A DNA stretch of 46,538 nucleotides from a virus. The notes beneath the pieces are model-generated. The model saw only the letters and a list, made by a program, of their open reading frames with translations, was not told the origin of the DNA and made no database searches. This document shows, piece by piece, positions 12,893 to 18,544 of this stretch. The stretch covers positions 1-46,538 of the IMG/VR virus record IMGVR_UViG_3300044467_000165, one strand, 5' to 3'. The position numbers and the translations under genes were made by a program. Each line of letters begins with the position of its first letter. Position 1 is the first letter of the stretch.

Positions 12893-13255
12893 TCAGGGTA
12901 GATCGCGGATCAGGTTCAGGGCCGAGAGTAATTCGGATGCGGTGTTCACTTTCAGGATCGGGCCAGAATGTTCGATTTGCTGGGCGGCAGCGTCGTTGGG
13001 TCCGCCCAGCGCTTCCTCTATCGCTGTGGCAGCGCGCCACAGCGGCTGCAAATAGGTCATGAAGACGCGATGCTCGGCCTCATCCTGGCTCTCCCCATCG
13101 CGGCGAACGGGATAGTGATGCTCGCGCTCGATGTGCTCGGCGACTGTTTCACGATCAAGCGGCAGCTTGAATATCTCCGTGCCATTCAATCCGTGTTGAG
13201 CAAGACAGAATTTGCAGGCGTAGGCCACGTGCGCTTCCTTCGGTAAAGTCGCCAC
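12893..13255 (-). CDS. zinc-finger-like phage protein, 120 aa
   Basis: GTG start at 13255 (MATLPKEAHV), first gene of this leftward unit. C2H2-like arrangement: YACKFCLAQHG then HIEREHH about 20 residues later. C-terminal helical region. Regulatory or nucleic-acid-binding role possible. Confidence 0.7.
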   Translation of the reverse strand: MATLPKEAHVAYACKFCLAQHGLNGTEIFKLPLDRETVAEHIEREHHYPVRRDGESQDEAEHRVFMTYLQPLWRAATAIEEALGGPNDAAAQQIEHSGPILKVNTASELLSALNLIRDLP

Positions 13256-13326
13256 CCGGTTCTTCCTCGCCGTCCCGGCGCTTCAGGAAAGCAAGAACGA
13301 ACCGAGTGGCCACATTGCTTGTTCTG

Positions 13327-13347
13327 CGCTGAGCGTCACGCTCAGCG
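13327..13347. promoter_or_regulatory. 21-bp dyad between divergent genes
   Basis: CGCTGAGCG-TCA-CGCTCAGCG: two 9-mers, 12 bp start to start, 10-bp perfect inverted arms around one central base. It sits between the leftward unit (start 13255) and the rightward lipoprotein gene (13395), so it is well placed as an operator. Same layout as at 8365-8385 and 9437-9457. Confidence 0.6.
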
Positions 13348-13394
13348 TGTTCCACGTGAATCATACTCGCCGCTTTCCATTTGGGGAGAGTGCG

Positions 13395-13664
13395 ATGCGC
13401 GTCATGATGCTGTGCCTGGTTCTGACTGTCACCAGCTGTGCCTCGGGTCCGACGTTGAATGATCTCAACTGTGATCCGGCCTTCGGAGCCTGCTCGGCGA
13501 GTATCGATCCCATCGGATATGACTGGTACGTCATGACCGATACCGAGTGCGCGCTCGTCACAATGGACACCGGTGAGAAGCTGCCTGTCACGGGATACAA
13601 GCGTTTGCTGGGGACCGGCAGCGAATACGGCATCCAGTCCTGTCAGGTATGCGTGAAGAAGTAG
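13395..13664 (+). CDS. small lipoprotein
   Basis: 89 residues, leader GGGGAGAGTGCG. Signal peptide MRVMMLCLVLTVTS followed by a lipobox Cys at 15 (VTSC). The mature part has several cysteines (CDPAFGACSAS, CALV, SCQVCVKK). Could act at the outer membrane, for instance in lysis (outer spanin) or superinfection exclusion; no inner partner is seen beside it. It stands alone on the plus strand. Confidence 0.75.
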   Translation: MRVMMLCLVLTVTSCASGPTLNDLNCDPAFGACSASIDPIGYDWYVMTDTECALVTMDTGEKLPVTGYKRLLGTGSEYGIQSCQVCVKK

Positions 13665-13669
13665 GCGCG

Positions 13670-13786
13670 CTAATCCTCATCGTCATCATCCGAGTCGCTG
13701 TAGTCATAGCTCATCCAGCAGTACAGGATGACCGTGACGAAGGTGGTGACACAGATGGCGTTAACCTGATAGTCACTGAACAGCAT
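13670..13786 (-). CDS. tiny membrane protein with acidic tail, 38 aa
   Basis: MLFSDYQVNA start at 13786 with GGAG 6 nt upstream. One transmembrane helix (ICVTTFVTVILYCWM) followed by a run of Asp/Glu (SDSDDDDED). Ends TAG, converging with the lipoprotein gene. Holin-like or toxin-like small protein is possible but unsupported. Confidence 0.55.
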   Translation of the reverse strand: MLFSDYQVNAICVTTFVTVILYCWMSYDYSDSDDDDED

Positions 13787-13798
13787 TGTCATCTCCGC

Positions 13799-14338
13799 TT
13801 ATCTCTTCTGCAGGCGCTTGAGCCGGCGCAGCCACAGCGCCGGGGACTTCTGTGCGCTTTCTATCCACGGAACCGCCAGTACGGGTTTGAGCTGGGTCGC
13901 CGCCATCACCAGCGCTGCGGAGGCCAAGCGCGCGGCGCGCTCACCGCTGAGGCCCTGGCGGTCGCCGGCCGTTCTCCAAGTGCCTCCTTTGAGTACGATC
14001 TTTAAGGCGCGTATCCCTTGCTGTACCGAACGGACGGCCAGCTGAGCCTCTCCGTTGCGCAGACGCGCTATATAGCGTTTGCTTCGCGCACGGATTTGGA
14101 GTTTCTCGTTCAGCAGATGGCATGCCTTACTGCAGTAGACCAAATTTCGGATACCGGAGGGCTTCCATCGTTCGGTGTTCTTCCTCCAGAAGGATTCCCC
14201 GCAATTCGGATATCCGCATTGACGGTATCGGTAGAACGAACCGTTGTACTCAATGCCCAGGCATTGCGGGGCTTCACGCAGCAGGCGTGCGAAGTCCGGC
14301 GTCCGACCATCTGTATAGCTGCGGCGCTTGTGAGTCAT
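13799..14338 (-). CDS. basic zinc-finger protein, 179 aa
   Basis: Begins MTHKRRSYTD; the ATG overlaps the previous stop (ATGA). Cys cluster CGYPNCGESFW...YCSKAC (about residues 41-75) suggests a zinc ribbon, followed by a long basic helical tail. DNA/RNA binding is plausible. Confidence 0.75.
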   Translation of the reverse strand: MTHKRRSYTDGRTPDFARLLREAPQCLGIEYNGSFYRYRQCGYPNCGESFWRKNTERWKPSGIRNLVYCSKACHLLNEKLQIRARSKRYIARLRNGEAQLAVRSVQQGIRALKIVLKGGTWRTAGDRQGLSGERAARLASAALVMAATQLKPVLAVPWIESAQKSPALWLRRLKRLQKR

Positions 14339-14661
14339 CGACGCGGCCTCGCGTTCTGTACGAGGGCGGCACGCCCGCGTTCATAGCGTTCGATCAGAGC
14401 GGCGAGCAGTTTAACGCGCGGATGCGCGGCATCAGCCCGCACCAATATCTTCATTTTGTTCAGGGCGTGTCGATACTCCTGCTCCGTCCTGATGACAGTG
14501 GCATCGTCCAGCAGCTCGATAGTCTCTTGTAATGCCGTGATGCTGGCGCGGGCGACCTTGCCCACCGCGACATCATTGTAGTGGCGATCCGTGGCACACC
14601 GGAGTAGGTCTATAAGCTGCGCGATCCGCTTCACTCGTCTGCGTTCAATCACTTCGCTCAA
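14335..14661 (-). CDS. helical protein, 108 aa, TTG start
   Basis: TTG at 14661 has AGGAG 6 nt upstream, within the palindrome shared with the divergent gene. All-helical (RVKRIAQLIDLLRCATDRHY, ASITALQETIELLDD). No family recognised. Coupled to the zinc-finger gene. Confidence 0.7.
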   Translation of the reverse strand: MSEVIERRRVKRIAQLIDLLRCATDRHYNDVAVGKVARASITALQETIELLDDATVIRTEQEYRHALNKMKILVRADAAHPRVKLLAALIERYERGRAALVQNARPRR

Positions 14662-14672
14662 AGGAGTCTCCT
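14662..14672. promoter_or_regulatory. palindromic Shine-Dalgarno for two divergent genes
   Basis: AGGAG-T-CTCCT exactly fills the 11-nt gap between the TTG start at 14661 (minus) and the ATG start at 14673 (plus). Read on either strand it gives AGGAG with a 6-nt spacer to the start codon. Confidence 0.7.
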
Positions 14673-15153
14673 ATGCCTCGTCCGCGTCCCAGCCCCAAGC
14701 CCAAGCCTCGTGATCCGCCCCCGCCTCCGGCGAGCACGACGAAAGAGAAGTTCGCTGCGCGAGGTGGACCAATCCGCAAAGCATCCGGGGGCCGCGTGAA
14801 GCGCGGCTGTTTTTCATTTTATTGACGCCGCCGGTCAGCGTTCCGGTAGCTGGGCCATCTCCGCTTTGCCCCGTGCCAGCGCGGCATCGATTTCGGCGAG
14901 AACGAATTCCCCAAGCGTCTGGCGCTTGTCGGGGCGCGCGCGGTAATTCTTCATGATGTAGTCGGTCACTTTGCGCACGTCGCGCTCGTGCTCTTCCTTC
15001 GTGATGTCCATGACTCACTCCTGTTCGGAAGTAGCCCGGCCTCTCCACCGTCTCCACGCTTACTCGGCCCTGACCAATAGCTAGAGTCCGCAGAGAGGCC
15101 GGTATCCTATAGACGGCCGGGCTGCGCTTTTCCGTAGTGCAATAGACCATCAT
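14671..15153 (-). CDS. overlapping frame, probably real only at its 5' end
   Basis: ATG at 15153 overlaps the previous stop and has AGGAG 5 nt upstream. The first ~48 residues (MMVYCTTEKRSPAVYRIPAS...) look natural. Beyond that the frame runs on the shadow of the better 58-aa gene and becomes Arg/Gly-rich. A frameshift near 15020 may have removed its proper stop. I trust the start, not the end. Confidence 0.35.
   Translation of the reverse strand: MMVYCTTEKRSPAVYRIPASLRTLAIGQGRVSVETVERPGYFRTGVSHGHHEGRARARRAQSDRLHHEELPRAPRQAPDAWGIRSRRNRCRAGTGQSGDGPATGTLTGGVNKMKNSRASRGPRMLCGLVHLAQRTSLSSCSPEAGADHEAWAWGWDADEA
14673..14825 (+). CDS. Pro-rich basic protein, 50 aa
   Basis: Begins MPRPRPSPKP with an ideal AGGAG-N6-ATG. 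N-terminal Pro/Lys-rich stretch, then KEKFAARGGPIRKASGGRVKRG. The last codons coincide with an intrinsic terminator. Small, single-gene rightward unit inside leftward genes. Function unknown. Confidence 0.6.
   Translation: MPRPRPSPKPKPRDPPPPPASTTKEKFAARGGPIRKASGGRVKRGCFSFY
14791..14820 (+). terminator. intrinsic terminator overlapping an ORF end
   Basis: GCCGCG/CGCGGC stem with a 5-nt loop, followed by TGTTTTTCATTTT. Orientation fits the plus-strand 50-aa gene; the stem encodes its GRVKRG segment. Confidence 0.7.
14835..15011 (-). CDS. hypothetical helical protein, 58 aa
   Basis: MDITKEEHER start with perfect AGGAG-N6-ATG. Helical, charged (DYIMKNYRARPDKRQTLGEFVLAEIDAAL). No family recognised. 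Natural composition and RBS make it convincing. Confidence 0.7.
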   Translation of the reverse strand: MDITKEEHERDVRKVTDYIMKNYRARPDKRQTLGEFVLAEIDAALARGKAEMAQLPER

Positions 15154-15443
15154 GGATACTCCTCGTGGGAGCGCGGCTTTTCCACGGGAGTTATCGTGAA
15201 ATCGAAGCGCTGGCCTGTTCGTTCGAGTATCTCGATGAGTCGCTCCAGCGCGAGGGTATAAAGACTCCCGCCGCGTAGCGTGGTCTTGTGGCAGCCGAGT
15301 AATGATGCCGCCTGAACGGTGTTGAGTTTCTCCCGAGCGCGCCACGTATTGATGGCGGCAATAATCCCGACTCGCACGCGCTGTGCGGTCACATAACTGC
15401 TACGCGGCCGTGCCGGCGCTGGAGTCATGTTGCTCGCGGGCAT
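15150..15443 (-). CDS. XRE/HigA-like HTH protein, 97 aa
   Basis: Start MPASNMTPAP at 15443. Residues about 30-80: INTWRAREKLNTVQAASLLG, then CHKTTLRGGSLYTLALERLI and a terminal ILERTGQRFDFTITP. This matches XRE proteins of the HigA/antitoxin type (HTH followed by Leu-rich helix and a final strand). No toxin-like partner is evident next to it, so more likely a regulator. Confidence 0.65.
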   Translation of the reverse strand: MPASNMTPAPARPRSSYVTAQRVRVGIIAAINTWRAREKLNTVQAASLLGCHKTTLRGGSLYTLALERLIEILERTGQRFDFTITPVEKPRSHEEYP

Positions 15444-15447
15444 ACTT

Positions 15448-15681
15448 TCAGTGTCTCCTGGGTCTAGCGGACGGGGGTCTGCGAAGCAGGATCGTGGTTT
15501 CGTCCCACGTGCGTTGCAGGACATTGAATGCCTGCCTGTGGAGCGGACTGATCTCAATCCACGCTTTATAACGTGCTCGCATCTCGTCCGTGCAGTGGGG
15601 ATCGCTGAGTTCGACCACAAAGAGCGCCGCCTCTCGCTCGATCTTTCGTCTCTGGAGGCGTCCACGAGCCAACAGATGCAT
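15448..15681 (-). CDS. orphan FecR N-terminal-type (DUF4880-like) domain
   Basis: 77 residues from ATG 15681 (leader GGGGGACAACTCC). EREAALFVVELSDPHCTDEM, then ARYKAWIEISPLHRQAFNVL and WD follow the pattern of the cytoplasmic N-terminal domain of FecR-type anti-sigma factors (EAAxWxxxLxxP...AFxxWLxxSPxHxxAFxxxxxxW). No transmembrane helix or FecR domain follows. An upstream ATG at 15765 would add 28 residues. Inferred: may bind a host ECF sigma factor. Confidence 0.65.
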   Translation of the reverse strand: MHLLARGRLQRRKIEREAALFVVELSDPHCTDEMRARYKAWIEISPLHRQAFNVLQRTWDETTILLRRPPSARPRRH

Positions 15682-15754
15682 TGGAGTTGTCCCCCTTCGG
15701 TTTAGATATAGCGAGGTCCCGGACTGTCCACTCGCCTCCCCGTCCGGGAAGGGA

Positions 15755-15880
15755 TCACTCGACATTCGAGTAACCCGAATTTACGGCCCGAATATGCGTG
15801 GTGGACTCACCGCCAATCCCCGTGGCACCGCTGGCGAACTGGTGAATCCACGCTCTTGCGCTGCGGGGGAACACGATCAC
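15755..15880 (-). CDS. hypothetical small protein, 41 aa
   Basis: GTG at 15880 overlaps the previous stop (GTGA). Reads VIVFPRSARAWIHQF, then a Gly/Ser/Thr-rich tail. No family. Supported only by coupling and by filling a gap between two genes. Confidence 0.4.
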   Translation of the reverse strand: MIVFPRSARAWIHQFASGATGIGGESTTHIRAVNSGYSNVE

Positions 15881-16107
15881 GATGGCTCGGTTGTTCGTTG
15901 TACCGTCACGGAATGCGGGCGCGCTATTCGTGCCCCTGCGAGGCTGGCCACCACCAAGAGCCCTATCCCGAAGACAGCGGTAGGGATATCTGCGCCGAGC
16001 GCCGCGAGAAGGCAACCTTCCAAGACGCTGAGCACGCATAGAACACCGAGCCATCGATAATGGATGCGATAGCGAACGACCATCATGCGTGTCCTGATGG
16101 TTCGCAT
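15877..16107 (-). CDS. two-helix membrane protein, 76 aa
   Basis: ATG 16107, or 16086 (MMVVRYR) which has AGGA 5 nt upstream. Two hydrophobic helices (WLGVLCVLSVLEGCLLAALG and AVFGIGLLVVASLAGARI) with basic ends. Holin-like topology is possible but no lysis gene is adjacent. Confidence 0.65.
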   Translation of the reverse strand: MRTIRTRMMVVRYRIHYRWLGVLCVLSVLEGCLLAALGADIPTAVFGIGLLVVASLAGARIARPHSVTVQRTTEPS

Positions 16108-16449
16108 TCATTGACTCCAGGCAAGCGACAAATGAGCCAGTCGCTCACTGAGTGGTGTCGCCCGAGACAACGGCTCGGGGATCGCGCAACTGAGCGCATA
16201 CAGGAATGCATCGATGTGTTCTGCGCAGGTGAGCCATCCCTTCGCTTTGGTAATGGCCGCCATTCGTGCCGTATGGTTCATGGCGCGCTCAATGCTGCTG
16301 ACCAGATGCCGTGCTTCACACATCAGCGTTGCCACTCTGTCGGCCTGCTCCTCTTCGACCAGGTGCGCTTCAATGTCGCCTCCGCATCGAGTGCAGAAGC
16401 CTTCGCAGGTCATGGACCGAAAGAGGTACTGACAGTGACAGCGCTTCAT
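16108..16449 (-). CDS. zinc-ribbon-like protein, 113 aa
   Basis: Start MKRCHCQYLF at 16449. CHC...CEGFCTRCGGD gives two Cys pairs at the N-terminus; the remainder is helical (RVATLMCEARHLVSSIERAMNH). Longer frame to 16533 has unnatural sequence. Function unknown. Confidence 0.65.
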   Translation of the reverse strand: MKRCHCQYLFRSMTCEGFCTRCGGDIEAHLVEEEQADRVATLMCEARHLVSSIERAMNHTARMAAITKAKGWLTCAEHIDAFLYALSCAIPEPLSRATPLSERLAHLSLAWSQ

Positions 16450-16519
16450 CGGTAACTCATCTGTATACTGAGCGCAGCATCGATGAGGCAGGACCATCGA
16501 TGTGCGCCTCGGGAGATTC

Positions 16520-16705
16520 ATGAAAACAACCACGGCACTTGATGTCCTGAAATTCGCGTGGACACTCTATCGCAGCCCGCATCGCGCGAATTTGCGCATC
16601 GGGCAGATCGTGGAGAACTCCGTGCACTTCAACTCTCGTTACGGGCCCTTGTTCTATGTTGAGAACAAGAATCTGCGAACGCTGGTGCGGACCTACTGGT
16701 GGTAG
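16520..16705 (+). CDS. conserved-looking phage protein, 61 aa
   Basis: MKTTTALDVL start with GGGAG 5 nt upstream. LKFAWTLYRSPHRANLRIGQ, then VENSVHFNSRYGPLFYVENK has the look of a conserved small phage protein (aromatic, compact), though I cannot name its function. First gene of a three-gene rightward island. Confidence 0.7.
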   Translation: MKTTTALDVLKFAWTLYRSPHRANLRIGQIVENSVHFNSRYGPLFYVENKNLRTLVRTYWW

Positions 16706-16782
16706 TTGTACTCATGCTCCTGGGCTTGCTCGTGGGCCATATCGCTTTTCGCGTGTATCACCGGAAACGGAAGATTTGGTGA
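16699..16782 (+). CDS. tiny transmembrane peptide, 27 aa
   Basis: GTG at 16699 overlaps the end of the 61-aa gene; an ATG lies at 16714. Reads VVVVLMLLGLLVGHIAFRVY, then HRKRKIW: one transmembrane helix with a basic cytoplasmic tail. Overlaps the next start (GTGA). Confidence 0.5.
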   Translation: MVVVLMLLGLLVGHIAFRVYHRKRKIW

Positions 16783-17072
16783 AGATGATTCAGTTGCGTC
16801 CCCATCTGGATGACTTCGAGGGCTCTACTCGGCGCGTTGTCTATCTCACCAACGGGGATGCTGATGACGTGCTCGCTTACATTCGTTCTCACTTCCCGCA
16901 GTGGCGCCCGGACCTGAGATACCTCATGCAAATCCATTGCGGCATCGATAAGCGCAATGGATGGGATACCTGGGTCATCAAGCTCCGTAATCACCCGGTT
17001 GTGTGGACGGATGGTCCGGTCGCCGGGGTGCCGAGGCTTGAGGTTGTCGGGTCTTCACCCAATCGTTCGTGA
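16779..17072 (+). CDS. hypothetical protein, 97 aa
   Basis: GTG at 16779 overlapping the previous stop (ATG alternative at 16785). Alpha/beta sequence (RRVVYLTNGDADDVLAYIRS, HFPQWRPDLRYLM, WVIKLRNHPVVW). No family recognised. Ends before the structured noncoding segment at 17116. Confidence 0.65.
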   Translation: MKMIQLRPHLDDFEGSTRRVVYLTNGDADDVLAYIRSHFPQWRPDLRYLMQIHCGIDKRNGWDTWVIKLRNHPVVWTDGPVAGVPRLEVVGSSPNRS

Positions 17073-17115
17073 TCCTTGCTTCGAGGAACAGACCGCTTTA
17101 TTTTCGTACACGAGC

Positions 17116-17213
17116 GCCCGCAGACCCGTTGATGTGCCACCAGTGCCACATCGGCGGGAGCGAGAGGGCATAGCAGGAAAATAGCCCCTCTCGTTCACGC
17201 CGGGTCTGCGGGC
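17116..17213. ncRNA. candidate structured RNA, three-way junction
   Basis: Outer arms GCCCGCAGACCCG (17116-17128) and CGGGTCTGCGGGC (17201-17213) pair perfectly over 13 bp. Inside are a hairpin GATGTG/CACATC (17131-17152) and a hairpin CGAGAGGG/CCCTCTCG (17161-17193), which can extend by CGGCG/CGCCG. No T-run on either strand, so not a simple terminator. It lies between convergent genes. Strand and function unknown. Loop contains GCCACCAGTGCCA, repeated at 18.46 kb. Confidence 0.55.
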
Positions 17214-17241
17214 ACGGACTAGAGCCTAGCACAGCTTATGG

Positions 17242-17265
17242 AAAAATCCACACATGGAGTGTGGA
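17242..17265 (-). terminator. intrinsic terminator of leftward unit
   Basis: On the minus strand TCCACAC, loop TCCAT, GTGTGGA, then TTTTT. Lies 14 nt downstream of the stop of the 113-aa gene that ends at 17279. Confidence 0.75.
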
Positions 17266-17278
17266 ACTATAAGGGGGG

Positions 17279-17620
17279 TCAGCGGAAGGGCATGCGCCGG
17301 GTGTAGTAGGCCAGTGCTTGCCGCGCCGCTTCTCGCCGGGTCAGCTCAGGATCGTCATTGCATTTCGATCCTGGAACAGTGCAACAACAGCGTCCCTGTT
17401 GATGCGCGACCGACCCGAGAATCTTTCGCGCGTCACATTCGTCGTGATAGACGATCTCGGTTGGCAGATCGCAGGTTCCCACCAAGACGTTTGTGATGCC
17501 GCTGTCCTGTTCAGTGATCGGCTCGTCACACCACCCGCATCGTGATCCCACCGGAATTGCGATGCGCTCCAGCCAATCGGTTGGCGAGGCCCGCTCTGGC
17601 GGCCCGAACCACTTCATCAT
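17279..17620 (-). CDS. conserved phage zinc-ribbon protein, 113 aa
   Basis: MMKWFGPPER start overlapping the previous stop. CGWCDEPI...HDECDARKILGSVAHQQGRC, then a C-terminal PELTRREAARQALAYY match a recurrent phage protein type (GWC...HxxC...HQxGxC...LTRREAAR) as I remember it. Probably metal-binding; role unknown. Confidence 0.75.
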   Translation of the reverse strand: MMKWFGPPERASPTDWLERIAIPVGSRCGWCDEPITEQDSGITNVLVGTCDLPTEIVYHDECDARKILGSVAHQQGRCCCTVPGSKCNDDPELTRREAARQALAYYTRRMPFR

Positions 17621-17820
17621 GCAGCGCGGATCATCCGCACCAGGTCGGGCGTGACCGTCGTGAGCACGAGCGCCGCATGGCATCTCGGGCACATGCAGGA
17701 AACCATGCGTTCAACGCCCGCTTCAAAATCACACCTCGGACAGAAGTAGACGAGCGCACCGAGCCGGAAGCCGTGCAGCTTCAGGTTGGCAATGCGCGAG
17801 TTGTCCGGAATAAGGCACAT
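17617..17820 (-). CDS. small zinc-ribbon protein, 67 aa
   Basis: MCLIPDNSRI start at 17820. CPRC and CMCPRC about 16 residues apart form a zinc-ribbon. First gene of a leftward pair; the CGCTNAGCG sites lie just upstream of its start. Confidence 0.65.
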   Translation of the reverse strand: MCLIPDNSRIANLKLHGFRLGALVYFCPRCDFEAGVERMVSCMCPRCHAALVLTTVTPDLVRMIRAA

Positions 17821-17839
17821 GGGGAGAGTTTGCCATAAA

Positions 17840-17870
17840 CGCTGAGCGTACGGCCAGCGAGCGCTCAGCG
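17840..17870. promoter_or_regulatory. pair of CGCTNAGCG sites
   Basis: CGCTGAGCG (17840-17848) and CGCTCAGCG (17862-17870) with a degenerate CGGCCAGCG between them, 11 bp apart each. Located between the leftward start at 17820 and the rightward relic at 17877. Confidence 0.5.
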
Positions 17871-17876
17871 TCTTTA

Positions 17877-18032
17877 TGCCCGGAGTGCGAGCGGCGATGG
17901 GGCCAAGAGCACGCACCGGACTGCGTGCTTCGGCCCCTCCCACGCTATGACGATTACTCGCATTTCCTGAAGGCAAACCACCCCGAAGATTACTGGGGCG
18001 AACCGCTGAAATATCTCAGCGACTACCAGTAA
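17877..18032 (+). pseudogene. Cys-rich small gene lacking a start codon
   Basis: An open frame reads L-CPECERRWGQEHAPDC, followed by YDDYSHFLKANHPEDYWG and a TAA at 18030-18032. The sequence looks protein-like with zinc ligands, but no ATG/GTG/TTG precedes CPEC in frame; an ATG sits there in the wrong frame (17876). A 2-nt loss from ATGTGCCC would explain it. It converges with the gene ending at 18023. Confidence 0.45.
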
Positions 18033-18361
18033 TAAATGTGGGGTCTGCGGTAGTCGGGCCAGCGACGGATCAGATCGGGGTCTACACCGCGCTCGATGTC
18101 ACGCAGGAGTCGGTTGGAACGCACCCGAGAGGGCCGCAGGTTGTGCAGCTTCTGATGCCACTTCGGTTCCCCGTTCATGGTGATCCGGGGCGAGTGCTGC
18201 CACGGCTTTTCCGGCGCATGCCAGCCGGGCTGAAATCGAGGGTCATCCTGGAGCACGGCAAAGAAGGTGCCGTGCCAATACCAGGTGCATTCCCGCCAGA
18301 TATAGCGGGCACGGCGGATTGCGGCGACACGCTGCTGGTGGCGCCGAAGAGCTTTCTTCAT
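18023..18361 (-). CDS. basic aromatic protein, 112 aa
   Basis: MKKALRRHQQ start with GAGG 10 nt upstream. Very Arg/Trp/His-rich (YIWRECTWYWHGTFFAVLQD, RRWPDYRRPHIYYW). Divergent from the terminase operon. No family recognised; nucleic-acid binding is plausible. Confidence 0.65.
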   Translation of the reverse strand: MKKALRRHQQRVAAIRRARYIWRECTWYWHGTFFAVLQDDPRFQPGWHAPEKPWQHSPRITMNGEPKWHQKLHNLRPSRVRSNRLLRDIERGVDPDLIRRWPDYRRPHIYYW

Positions 18362-18415
18362 GACGTAGAGCCTCGTTAGGTAGTTACGTCACCGAAGTTC
18401 TCCTCATAGATAAGT

Positions 18416-18494
18416 GGACGAGGCGCCCCTGCGTTCGGTCTCACGCAACTGCTGTCACAGCCACCAGTGCCAGCAGTGCCAGGGCGCCCCGTCC
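18416..18494 (+). ncRNA. candidate structured leader of the structural operon
   Basis: Arms 18416-18431 and 18480-18494 pair over 14 bp with one A.C mismatch and one bulged C (GGACG/CGTCC, GGCG/CGCC, CCCTG/CAGGG). Inside, ACTGCTG/CAGCAGT (18448-18454, 18471-18477) closes a loop holding GCCACCAGTGCCA, the 13-mer also in the 17.1-kb structure. Ends 50 nt before the large-terminase start, so it would be in its 5' leader. Confidence 0.5.
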
Positions 18495-18544
18495 GACACC
18501 GGCGCGAACTATAGCCTCACTCAGATAGAGAGTTCAAACGACCG

